Source: an uncultured Clostridium sp. (GTDB taxonomy: Bacteria; Bacillota; Clostridia; TANB77; CAG-508). From it: 64,000 bases of DNA. Shown here in pieces: positions 7,295 to 17,500 of this stretch. A program made the position numbers and the translations under genes. Location: positions 24,482-88,481 of the forward strand of contig CANBES010000003.1 in assembly GCA_947367845.1 (NCBI GenBank), written 5' to 3'. The stretch's first letter is position 1. Each line of letters opens with the position of its first letter. The notes below the pieces were generated by a model. That model was not told where the DNA came from, did not search any database, and was given only the letters and a program-made list of their open reading frames with translations.

Positions 7295-9724
7295 CTATTT
7301 TTCAATTATTCTAAATGTTACGATGCTCATATCATCTTTGGCAACACCAAAATTATTATCGATTGCTTCATTCAAGATTAGTTCTGATATTTTTTGAGTG
7401 TTTGTTGTTTCTATGTCTTCTAGCATATATTTCACCCAAAGCTCTTTGTTTTTGTATTCTATGTTTGAGTCTAAAATTCCGTCTGAGCACATTAGTACAA
7501 TGTCACCTGTTTTTATGTCTCTATCAAATGTTTCTACTTCGCTGTTTTCTACTATTCCTGTTGGTAGCGAGCTTGATTTTATTAGTTGTACTCTTTTTTT
7601 GTTTTTTATGTATGTTGGGCATGCTCCGCTTTTGATAAATTCGATATTTCCTTGGTATAGGTCTACAATCGCGATGTCAAGCGTTGCAAATGTTTCGATG
7701 TTTTTGTTTATTAATGATGTGTTTATTAGTTTTAATGATGTTTCTTTGTCAAATCCTGATAGTAGCAGATTTTCTAACATCTTTAATGCTTGTTTGCTAG
7801 ATTTTTTTGCTTCTCGTCCTGTTCCCATTCCGTCGCTTATGGCTATTAAGTATTTTCCGTCTTTTAGTCTGATATTTAGTATGCTGTCTCCTGATTCTTC
7901 GCTTTTGCTTTTTGTTGCTGATGTCATTCCAAGTGCCATTTTGTATTTGTCGTCTGATAGGAAGTTTAAGATTTTTTCTGTGCTTGCATCATAGTTTAGT
8001 GCAATTTTTTCTTTTAGAACTTTTGTTAATATTTGCTCAAGTGTGTCTATTTCTGATGTTTCTAAACTGATACTACTATAAATTTCTATCATATATCTTG
8101 TTTTGTGTTTTATTACCACATCTTCTATTTCTATATTTTTTTGTTTTATTAGTTCTAATATTTGTGCTTTTTCTTTTTCGTATTTTTCTTCTGCTTGTAT
8201 GTCTTTTTCTATTCCTTCTGCCATGCTTCCTATTGCTTTTGAAACTTCATTTAGTTGTTTTTTTATAGTTTTCTGATTTTGCTCTACTTTCTTTTGCCAA
8301 ATGAAGTCTGATTTAGTTACTTTGTATGACAAGTTTATAATTCTAATTATTTGTAAAATATCATTTTCCAATTTTTGGCTAATATCTTCATCATCAAATC
8401 CTATTATGTAGCTATTGTTGTCCGCAAATATTTTTAGCAAGTTTGTTCTATCTATTTCCTGCTTTTCTATCATATATTTGAATATGCTATCAACTATTTC
8501 TCCTTCTGTGTTTGACAAATCTTCAAATAAGATATTATCCTTATGGTTGTCTAAGTTGTTCAACATTTCTGATATGAATATTTGCTTGTTTTTAGCTATT
8601 AACTCTTCTTGTGTTTTGCTTTCTTCTACTTTATATGTTGTTGCCATTTCTTGAATTGCTTCTGATACATTGTTTAAACTTGTTGCTACTTCTTTACTTT
8701 TGTTCAATGCTCTGCTTGGTACTACTGGCAAAAATCTTCCATTTCCTATAAATTCTTCTAGGTCTATATTGAAAGTTTTTGGTACTGCTAATAGTCCTAT
8801 TGATGCGACTAATATCTCTTTAAAGTGTATCAGCTCAACTGTGTAACCATTAGATGCGTAAGCTAATACGATATTTCCAACTGCAAAACCTGCAACTACT
8901 CCTACTTTTCCAAATCTATTTAACAATCCTGCAATTAGTCCAGAAATTGCGTATGCTGCTATCATAATTGGTTCTGTACCAGTAATAATCCCTAAAGTCA
9001 CACCTATTGTCACACCTGAAGTTGCACCTACTAAAACTCCATTTTTCCAGCCTAAAATCATTACAATTAATATGCTTAATATATTACAAATGCTAAGTCC
9101 GAATAGACTTAAATCTCCAAATCCACATACAGCAATTGAAAGCAATAAACTTGCTCCTATCACTTCTTCTATCGAAAATGCTCTTTGTTTGTAAAATTCT
9201 TGTACTAGTATTACTGAATTCACAAATATTTTGTAAAATACTAATGCTATTATTGATACTGTTATCGCTGATAATACATCATATAATGTAAATGTGCTCA
9301 TTGCAAATTGTATTACTTGCATTAATAATGTTGATATAAATATGTTTTTCCCTATTTTTATTTTTTCGTTTCTTTCTTTTTCATTGTAATATGGCTTTAT
9401 TATAAAGAAGCTTACTATTACAACAAGCGCTGTTAGAAAATATCCTAATGCCCCACCTATGCCAAACTTTATTGCATTTCCTATAATTGATACTATTATT
9501 ACTCCTAGTAATGGCACAGAAGAAGCAAAGCATGCTCCTAACATGCTTATGCTGAATATTGAAAATTCTCCGTTTAAACTAACTAATGACAGCATAAATG
9601 ATACAAGATATATTGCAATATTCTCTTTTGTGAATATTTTTGAGAATAGGTTTATTTTGTGTTTTGCTTCTCTTGTATTTTTGCTATCTATTTCTATTGT
9701 GTCTTCATTTATATTTTGAAACAT
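7295..9724 (-). CDS. spoIIE: Stage II sporulation protein E, PP2C phosphatase
   Basis: An 809-residue protein with about ten membrane helices in the first 330 residues, a regulatory helical region (about 350-590) and a C-terminal PP2C phosphatase domain (about 600-809) with AISDGMGTGREA, SGACPT and MCSDGILDS, which supply the metal-binding aspartates. SpoIIE dephosphorylates SpoIIAA to release sigma-F in the forespore and acts at the asymmetric septum. The ATG at 9724 is preferred to the GTG nine bases upstream because AAGAGGTGG sits before it. This gene is the strongest sign that the organism forms endospores. Confidence 0.95.
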   Translation of the reverse strand: MFQNINEDTIEIDSKNTREAKHKINLFSKIFTKENIAIYLVSFMLSLVSLNGEFSIFSISMLGACFASSVPLLGVIIVSIIGNAIKFGIGGALGYFLTALVVIVSFFIIKPYYNEKERNEKIKIGKNIFISTLLMQVIQFAMSTFTLYDVLSAITVSIIALVFYKIFVNSVILVQEFYKQRAFSIEEVIGASLLLSIAVCGFGDLSLFGLSICNILSILIVMILGWKNGVLVGATSGVTIGVTLGIITGTEPIMIAAYAISGLIAGLLNRFGKVGVVAGFAVGNIVLAYASNGYTVELIHFKEILVASIGLLAVPKTFNIDLEEFIGNGRFLPVVPSRALNKSKEVATSLNNVSEAIQEMATTYKVEESKTQEELIAKNKQIFISEMLNNLDNHKDNILFEDLSNTEGEIVDSIFKYMIEKQEIDRTNLLKIFADNNSYIIGFDDEDISQKLENDILQIIRIINLSYKVTKSDFIWQKKVEQNQKTIKKQLNEVSKAIGSMAEGIEKDIQAEEKYEKEKAQILELIKQKNIEIEDVVIKHKTRYMIEIYSSISLETSEIDTLEQILTKVLKEKIALNYDASTEKILNFLSDDKYKMALGMTSATKSKSEESGDSILNIRLKDGKYLIAISDGMGTGREAKKSSKQALKMLENLLLSGFDKETSLKLINTSLINKNIETFATLDIAIVDLYQGNIEFIKSGACPTYIKNKKRVQLIKSSSLPTGIVENSEVETFDRDIKTGDIVLMCSDGILDSNIEYKNKELWVKYMLEDIETTNTQKISELILNEAIDNNFGVAKDDMSIVTFRIIEK

Positions 9725-9932
9725 CCTTACCACCTCTTCTTATTTATAGGCTTATTTTACTACTTGTCCTTTGTGGTTTTTGTCTTTTTTGGTCTTCTTG
9801 TTAAAAAAAGTTTTCTACTTTTTTTGATTTATTTATTTTTGTTTTTATTTTTTACTTTATTTTATGAGTTTTATTTTATTATATATTGTCAAAAAATGCA
9901 ACACAATTGTCGAAACTTTTAAAATTACCAAC

Positions 9933-9997
9933 CCTGCCATTAGGGACGGACCTTCTTGGCAGATTCCTGCCAAAAAGGTCCGTCCCCAGTGGCAGGG
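9933..9997. repeat. R1 repeat upstream of spoIIE, after adhesin A1
   Basis: A full inverted R1 copy flanked by CCCTGCCA and TGGCAGGG. Together with the adjoining terminator it is nearly identical to the block at 19.55-19.66 kb. The rest of 9725-9932 is AT-rich with no gene seen. Confidence 0.85.
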
Positions 9998-10004
9998 TCA
10001 CAAA

Positions 10005-10032
10005 AAGAACGAGATAAATTTATCTCGTTCTT
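10005..10032 (-). terminator. Terminator of adhesin A1
   Basis: The arms AAGAACGAGATAAA and TTTATCTCGTTCTT form a perfect stem followed by a T-run on the minus strand, just past the A1 stop. The same stem, with one base changed, ends A2. Confidence 0.85.
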
Positions 10033-10041
10033 AAAACTTCA

Positions 10042-13000
10042 CTATTCAGAACTTTTTTGGCTTGTCCCAAAAAGTTTTTTTATCCATAGTACACCTACAC
10101 CTAAGATTACTAATGCACCTATTCCAACTGATATTGGTAATATATAATTTAGGTCTTCACCAGTATGTGGTGATACTTTGAATGTTTGTGCCATATCGTC
10201 ATCTGATTCTACCTTTTTACCTAAACCTGGTACGTAGTTTCCTGGTATTGATTGTTTGAATATTCCTCCACCGTCTTTGCGTAGTGATATAACTTCTGCT
10301 TCGTTTTGTATATCTATATCACCTGCTATTGTTGTTAATACTTTTGTTACTGTTAGTTCTAGTGGTTTTATTTCTGTTGGAAGTCCTGCTACTCCTGATC
10401 TTTCTGCTACTAATCCTCCTTGGTTGTCTATTTTTGTTGTGGTTAGGATTATTCTGTTTGCTATTGCAGATTGCCTTTCATCATAAACTCTTTCTGCTAC
10501 TTCGTTTGCTCCTTTGTATTCGCTTAGTTCTCTTTTTGTCCATCCTGAGCTTGTGTAAGTAGTTTCGTTTTCATTTATTGCCCATTGGCTATCTGCATAG
10601 TCTGCTATTTTTGTTATGTTTATTTTTACTGGGTTTGTAATGTTTAGAGTTCCATATGCGTAGAATTCTTCGTTCCTGTAATCTCTTTCACTTGTGTTTT
10701 TTACTTTTATTTCATATTTTACTTCTACTGTTGAGCCTTGTAGTATTTCATTATCTATTTCTAGTTTTGCAAATCCTGGGTCTTTATCTACATTTCCTTC
10801 TGCTCCCTTAACAGCTGTAAAGTTATCCCTTTTTTCGCCTACTGGTTCACCATTTTCATCTAAATCTGTATCTACAAGAACTTGACCATTTGCTAATGTT
10901 GCTTTTACGTGTTTCATTTCTTTTATTAATTCTACACTTTGATGTGGTCTTTCTATTAATCCAAAGTCTACATTTGGTATATGATATGTTGGTACTGGCT
11001 CGTATTTAATAGTTTGATCTTCTTTGATTGGTACTTTATCTCCGTCTTTTAATGTTTCTATTACTGATGGTGTTCTTAAGTTTTCTATGTCTATTGCCAT
11101 TTCTGGTGTTGATGATATCATTTTCTTGCTTGTATCTGTTGCTGTATTGTGGTTTACTTCACGTGAGTTTAGTTCATTGTCTAACGCTGTTCTTGTTGCA
11201 TAATCGTCTGTTGCGTCTGAAAGTCTTGGCGTTGTATCTTGATACCATTTTGTTCCGTTATGTCTGTTTCTATCAAATATTGTTGCTTTGTAGCTTTGTA
11301 CTGAATATGTTTCGTCTCCCCAAGTAAATCTAACTTCATAGTCTCCTGCTGCAAAGTCGTTGAACTTGTATTCTCCGTCAGTTCCAGTTGCTTCAAGTGT
11401 TTTTATTGGTACCCATTTGTTGTATTGACCTGTTCTTTCGTCTACTTCTTTTCTCCAAAGTTCAACTTTTACATTTTGAATTCCTACTTCGTTTGAATCC
11501 AATTCTCCATTACCTTGTCTAATATTTTCGCCATTCAATAGTTCTTCAATTGCTTGGTCTTCGAATATTTTACCTGATATTTCTCTTTCTTCTGCTGTTG
11601 CTTTAGGTTCTAATTGAATTGGTGGTGCCCAGTCTGTGTCGTCTTCATATGTGTTCATATTTCCTGGTTCTACTGTTCCTGGATTTGAGTTTCTGTCAAT
11701 TCCTGCATATACTGCACCATTTTCATCCAATATACTGTATGATGTTATTTCTATTACATTATCTAGCGTCTCTCTTGAGTTCATAATTTCAACTACTGCT
11801 TCTCTGCTAAGTCTAAATTGTACATATATTTCTTTTGAATTTCCTTCATTTTCTGTTACACCACTTATTCCTTTGATTGAGCCAATTTCTTCAGTTTGTA
11901 TAAGTAGTTTTTTATACTCATTATTATAGTCTTGTTTTGTAAAGCTTATTGGATTTGTTACATTCGCGTTTGCGTCTATCGTTCTTCCTACAACAATTGA
12001 ATCTTCTTCATATCTACTGTCATAGAAATCTGCAATTTCGTTTACAACTGCTTGTACATTACTTGAATTGTTTCTAATTCCTAGTCTATATGTTAAATAT
12101 ACTTTTAGTTCTCTGTCTTTGTCTGCACTTGTAAATTCGCTATCTGGTGTATATATCGCTCTTTTATATGATGTATTGACATATTCATTTTTGAATTTTA
12201 CACCTATTTCGTATCCATCTCCACCACATTCTTCTGGATTTGTGAATTTTCTGTCATATTGATAAACTTGTCCACGACCATTTAGTGTAAGTTTTACGCT
12301 TTGTAAGTCTTTTTTTACAGATAAATCTGGTTGTTCTCTTTCTTCTATTCCTAGGTTGATGTTTTCTAGTTCTTGTGTTTCATCTCTTCTTATTGCTTCT
12401 GGTGTTTTTATTTGGTCTAAATATCCACCATATCCGTTGTATGTAGTTGCGTTTATCATATATTTGTCTGCAACTCCATTAACTGGGAAGTTTGCACCTT
12501 CATATCCATATTCTTGGTTTGTTCCCTCTAAGTCTAATGTACTTGTGTTGTTTTGCTCAAAATATCTTAGTGCAGTGTTTCCTGTTCCACCGTCATTTGC
12601 TTTATTGTTTGTTATCACTTTAAATTTGTTATTAAAGTTTGTTCTTGCATTTGCCTGTATTCCGTTTTCTGCTGCTTTACTTGTATTCGCTGCTAACATA
12701 TCTTTTAATGGTACTGATTGATAACTCATACCATTGTAACTAAATTCTACATAGTATTGTGTTATTTTGTCTATTTCTATATTGTAAAATTTATATTTTC
12801 CTTCTTCTAGTTGTTCTGTTTTCTCTACTTGTTTTCCATTTTCTAGTCTTGTATATTTTAATGTTTCACCTGTTTTTACTTGTTGTACAATGTTTCCTCT
12901 ACTATCTCTTAAGCTTACTGTTACATGGTTTACAAGTCTATCTTCTGCATCATCTGTTCCGTCAGTTGGTGTTCTGTATAAATAGTTTTTTATCCACTCT

Positions 13001-14496
13001 TTTCCTGCTCCTCTGTCTTCCCATACAAGTCCTGATATTCTTATGTATTTTTGTGTGTTGTTTATTGTTATACTTTTTGTTCCTCCTACGGCTTCAAATG
13101 TTACTCTTCCTACTTCTAGTGGTTTTTCTTTGCTTACTTCTTCAAATCCGTTTTCAAATGCGTCTGGATGTACTACTTCATATATTATGTATGTTCCTTT
13201 TTTTGTAAGTTTGTTTACTGTGAATTCTCCATTTCTGTCTGTCATGAAAGTTGTTGCTTTGTATATGTCTTTTACATATCTTTGGCTTGTTTGGTTTTTT
13301 ATATTTACATATGCATCTTGGTCTACTGAGTATACAACAAAGCCTATTTCTTCCATTGCTTCTCCTGTTCCGCTGTTTATTTTTTTGATGTTTAATCTGC
13401 TTTCTTCCACACCTGGTAATATCAATTTTAATTCTCTATCTTCATCTTTTTTGGCTGATCCATAAAAGAATCCTATATCTTGAACTAAAACATTTATACC
13501 TTCTCCTACTACCATTCTTGCTCTTATGACTTTTTCTTTTGCTGTTGTTTTTAATTCAATTTCTTTAACAGAATTTACTTCTCCTTTATACACTACATAA
13601 AACTCATCTCCCATATATTCCCCTATGGATTTTATATCTTTTATGCTTTTTCCATCTACACTACATAATTCTGTTTCTAAGATTTCACTTTCTCTTGTTC
13701 TTATAATCGCCTTTGAGTTCATTTCACCATCTTTATGATTTAAATTATATGGTCCTATAAAAGTATATTCGCCATCATATCTTATTTCCTGTTTTGCACC
13801 TTCTCCTTTTATTGAATTTGTATTGAAAACTGTCTCTGTATTCATTTTTGCCACATTTTTTGCATAGTTTTGAGCTTCATCATATAAATCTGCATTATAA
13901 GCTCTTCCCCAAGACCAAATTCCATTCTCTGGCTCACGATTATTAGGTCTATAACTTATATTTCCACTTAAATTTTCTCTAAGCCAATGCATTATTTGTG
14001 TTTTCCAAGGGCCCTCCCACTGCCCTCCAGCGTCTATATAGTCTTCCAGTTGTGTGGATTTAGATAAATAATATGCTAATCTATAATACTTTATCTTTTC
14101 TGTCTCATTTGTAAGTGTTCTTTCATTATTTGTATCATCCTTAATAACAACGTCTTTTCCTATGTCAAAAACATATCTAACTTTTGCACGAAATTCGCTG
14201 ACATAACCTGCGGTTGGGTGCCCATAACAAAGAGCTCCTTTTCTTACTATTTCTTGTCCTGTTGATTGAGGTCTCGGTGACCACTCGTTAGTACTATACG
14301 GTGTGTGTAAGTTATCTGGTACCTTACTATCCAGCCACGCTTCGCCATTTATATGAATAGAATCAAGAATGCCATAAAATGGTGGTGTTTCTCTGTATCC
14401 TTCACTCGAATAAAACTCTGCTGCTGTAGAAAATGCTGGAAGCATAAATATTATGGCTATAGCTATTAAAATTATTGATATTGTATTCTTTTTCAT
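10042..14496 (-). CDS. Giant adhesin A1 (thioester-like, SdrD_B/Cna_B, PxTG)
   Basis: A 1484-residue secreted surface protein. A signal peptide (about 1-26) is followed by an N-terminal region that has the two marks of a thioester domain: a Cys in GALCYGH and a Gln in KTQIMHWL (QxxxW). Then come Cna_B/SdrD_B-like domains (VWEDRGAGKEW, KIFEDQAIEELLNGENIRQG, KFNDFAAGDYEVRF), expected to form Lys-Asn isopeptide bonds. The C-terminus is a sorting signal: SPHTG, a hydrophobic helix and a basic tail, so covalent anchoring by a sortase is likely; no sortase gene is in the window. The start has GGGGGAAG upstream. It is the second gene of unit 1, 17 bases after B1. The last codons lie in an R2 repeat. 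Confidence 0.88.
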   Translation of the reverse strand: MKKNTISIILIAIAIIFMLPAFSTAAEFYSSEGYRETPPFYGILDSIHINGEAWLDSKVPDNLHTPYSTNEWSPRPQSTGQEIVRKGALCYGHPTAGYVSEFRAKVRYVFDIGKDVVIKDDTNNERTLTNETEKIKYYRLAYYLSKSTQLEDYIDAGGQWEGPWKTQIMHWLRENLSGNISYRPNNREPENGIWSWGRAYNADLYDEAQNYAKNVAKMNTETVFNTNSIKGEGAKQEIRYDGEYTFIGPYNLNHKDGEMNSKAIIRTRESEILETELCSVDGKSIKDIKSIGEYMGDEFYVVYKGEVNSVKEIELKTTAKEKVIRARMVVGEGINVLVQDIGFFYGSAKKDEDRELKLILPGVEESRLNIKKINSGTGEAMEEIGFVVYSVDQDAYVNIKNQTSQRYVKDIYKATTFMTDRNGEFTVNKLTKKGTYIIYEVVHPDAFENGFEEVSKEKPLEVGRVTFEAVGGTKSITINNTQKYIRISGLVWEDRGAGKEWIKNYLYRTPTDGTDDAEDRLVNHVTVSLRDSRGNIVQQVKTGETLKYTRLENGKQVEKTEQLEEGKYKFYNIEIDKITQYYVEFSYNGMSYQSVPLKDMLAANTSKAAENGIQANARTNFNNKFKVITNNKANDGGTGNTALRYFEQNNTSTLDLEGTNQEYGYEGANFPVNGVADKYMINATTYNGYGGYLDQIKTPEAIRRDETQELENINLGIEEREQPDLSVKKDLQSVKLTLNGRGQVYQYDRKFTNPEECGGDGYEIGVKFKNEYVNTSYKRAIYTPDSEFTSADKDRELKVYLTYRLGIRNNSSNVQAVVNEIADFYDSRYEEDSIVVGRTIDANANVTNPISFTKQDYNNEYKKLLIQTEEIGSIKGISGVTENEGNSKEIYVQFRLSREAVVEIMNSRETLDNVIEITSYSILDENGAVYAGIDRNSNPGTVEPGNMNTYEDDTDWAPPIQLEPKATAEEREISGKIFEDQAIEELLNGENIRQGNGELDSNEVGIQNVKVELWRKEVDERTGQYNKWVPIKTLEATGTDGEYKFNDFAAGDYEVRFTWGDETYSVQSYKATIFDRNRHNGTKWYQDTTPRLSDATDDYATRTALDNELNSREVNHNTATDTSKKMISSTPEMAIDIENLRTPSVIETLKDGDKVPIKEDQTIKYEPVPTYHIPNVDFGLIERPHQSVELIKEMKHVKATLANGQVLVDTDLDENGEPVGEKRDNFTAVKGAEGNVDKDPGFAKLEIDNEILQGSTVEVKYEIKVKNTSERDYRNEEFYAYGTLNITNPVKINITKIADYADSQWAINENETTYTSSGWTKRELSEYKGANEVAERVYDERQSAIANRIILTTTKIDNQGGLVAERSGVAGLPTEIKPLELTVTKVLTTIAGDIDIQNEAEVISLRKDGGGIFKQSIPGNYVPGLGKKVESDDDMAQTFKVSPHTGEDLNYILPISVGIGALVILGVGVLWIKKLFGTSQKSSE
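10050..10079. repeat. R2 repeat inside the 3' end of A1
   Basis: AACTTTTTTGGCTTGTCCCAA with its inverted arm encodes the last residues (KLFGTSQK) of A1. The other copies, at 26.8, 44.4 and 47.0 kb, lie between genes. Confidence 0.65.
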
Positions 14497-14513
14497 ATTT
14501 ATCTTCCCCCTTT

Positions 14514-17500
14514 CTATCCTAATACTTTTTTCTTTATAAAGTATATTCCTGTTGCAAGGATTGCAATTGATATTATTATTGTGGTGTAAAGTATTATACT
14601 ACCTGTTTTTATTGATATAATAACATCTGCGTTACTCATGTCATCTTCTTTTTCGTCTTTATTTCCTGGTGTAGAGTCTATATCGTCTAACATACGTTCA
14701 TTATAATGGTTATTAATTTCAGCTTTGTTTAATATTCTTCCTGTATTGTCTTGAGTCATATCTTTTGTTAATGTTAAATTAATTGTTTTTGTTTGCCCTG
14801 GTAAAATTATTTGGTTTGCTAATGCTGTTGCATATAAATTTCCATTTGTGTTTTGTCTCCATCCTGGATTTGATTGATTACTGAATTTTAAATCACTTGG
14901 TAAGTAATCTACAATTTCATTTGCATAACCAGCTACGTCTCCTTCATTTGTAATTTCTATACCATATTCTATTGTAACTTTACTATTAGCTATTTTTTTC
15001 GCATCTATTTCGACTTTAGCAAGTTTTTCTTTATTGTATGAAATTACTCTGGTTCCATCGCTATTTTGTACTGTTATTCTATTTATATATTTTTCTAATT
15101 TTAAGTCAAATGTCTCTGATTTGATAAATCCTGCATCTATATTTGCTAAGTTTGTGTTGTCCAAGTTTAGCTCTTTTGTTTTTGCACATTTAATTTGCTC
15201 ATTTTTCAATTTTATTGTAGCACTTATGACATCTGAATTTTGACTTTCTGCTACTCCTTCTTTTTGATATTCTGTTATATAGTAATTTTTACTGTCATAT
15301 ATAAATATTACACTATATTTGCCTTTCTCTATTTCTTTGAATTCATACATACCATTTTCGTCTGTAGTTGTAATTGCTTCGTTTCCGTCTTTGTCTTTTG
15401 CAATATTTTGAGTTTTTTCATCTAACAACATTACAGTTGTATTTGGTAATCCTTTTTCTTGGAGATCTCTATTTCCATTTTTATCTTCATCAATCCAAGC
15501 AATTCCAGATATCCTATGCTTTGTTTCATCTTTATCTGTTGGGTCAGTACTAGGATTATCTTTGTTTCCTTCTATATCAAACTCTACTGTATTAACATTT
15601 ACATTAATACCTGTACCACTAAGTTCTACTTTATTTATTATTTTATTTTGGTTTTCTAATGCAATATTTAATTTAGTATCTATAATTATACTTACTTTTT
15701 CTTCTTTATTAAGAAAAATTTTTGTATCTATTATCCTGTCTTTTGGTAGAAATTCTTCTTTACCATCCTTTACTATTTTTATACTATTTATTTCTAACCC
15801 CCTTTGTAAAACATCTATAATATTAATACCTGCTTCTTCATCTGAATAATCTTTTAGTCTTTCTATGTTTATTGTAAAAATTATATTGTCTCCATTTTTT
15901 ACAGTACTCTTTGATATATTAGTAGTTTGATTTGCAACTATTTGAAAACTAATATTTTTTATTGTTCTCTCTTGATAATTAGAAACATATTTTATATCTT
16001 CATAATCAGCTGTGAAATATTGTGTTATTACGCACTCATTCCCTTCTATATATTCTTTAATAGGAATTTTGATATAAATATGTTGACTTTCTCCTGCTGA
16101 TATTTCGTCTATTTTGAATTTTGCAACACAATCTTTATATTCTATAAAACTTCCACCTTCTACTAAAAGGCTTTGTGTTGAAAATTCTAGTTCATTTGCT
16201 ATTGGAATATTAACCATAATGTTATTTACTTTAGTATTTGAAATATTTTTTATTTCGAAGTCTAGCTCAATTGCACCTCGGCTCACTAAAACTTCTTGTA
16301 ATGACACTAAATCTTTTAATATCAATTTTAGTTTACCCTTATTTATTTTGTTTGTTATATTTTTAATTGTTTTTTCTTCTATACCTTCTGCTGTTACTTT
16401 TACTTGTCCAGTTATCGTTTGTTCGCTTTCTGTAATTTCTTTTACAGCAACTTGGTAACTCACTTCTTTTGTTTCTCCTGCTTTTATTTCATCTACTTTA
16501 ATTATTTTTGAAGTTAAGTTAGCATCTTCTATATAATTTATAATTTCTCTTTCAATTCCACCTATCACTTCTTTATGAGTTACTTCTCCATAATAAATAG
16601 CATTAGTATTTGTAGCTTCAAGAACTAGGTTTTTAATATCTTTATCTGTATTATTTGTTAATGTAAGCACATATTTTATAGCTTGACCTTCTTGAACAAC
16701 ATCATTTTCTTGTAAAGTTTTATCTCCACTTTTAGCAACTATTGCAACACCTATTCCATTAACATCTTCTGTAATTTGAGCTGGTTGTTCTTCTTCAGCA
16801 GTTGCTTCTGCACTTAATCCCATAGCAGAAACTGTTGATTCTTCGCTACCTTGATAATTGTACTGTAATTGTGTTTTTGTGTATAAACTTTCCCCACTTT
16901 CCACATTTTCTGGGATATATAAATTATATTCTGCACTAAAGCTTTCTTTTGGTTGTAATTCGTCTTCTAGTGTTACTTTAAATGCTTTTACTGTGTCTAA
17001 CTCTTCTGTTGTTGGCTTCCATTCTTCACTTTGTGCTTCTAAGTCACTTCTATCTGTGAAATATATACTTGCTTTTTTGTTTTGTGCTGTTATTACATTT
17101 TGTAAATTTGCTTCTATTGTTGTTTTAAATGTTTGGCTATCTATTTCTTCTTCGTCTCCAATTTTACCTAGTATAGATACATCTTTTATTGGTTCTTCAT
17201 AGTTGTTTATTACATTTATTGTTCTCTTTGCAAGTTTTGCTTCTTCGTTTGTGTCTAATTTTGCATTAACTACTTTGTCATCGTTAGTTTCTATTGTTTC
17301 TCCTGAATTAGAGTAGTTTTCTAATTTGTTTGTCATTAGCACACCGTGTTTTGAGTTTATTTTAATTGGTACTTCATCTGTAAATTGTTCTGCTGGTCTG
17401 TTTTCATTTGTATATGTTAGTTCAATTTTTTCATCTTTTGATGGCACTGTGTTTGCTATTGTTATGTCTGCAATTATTGCTATTTGAATTCCTTGTGCAA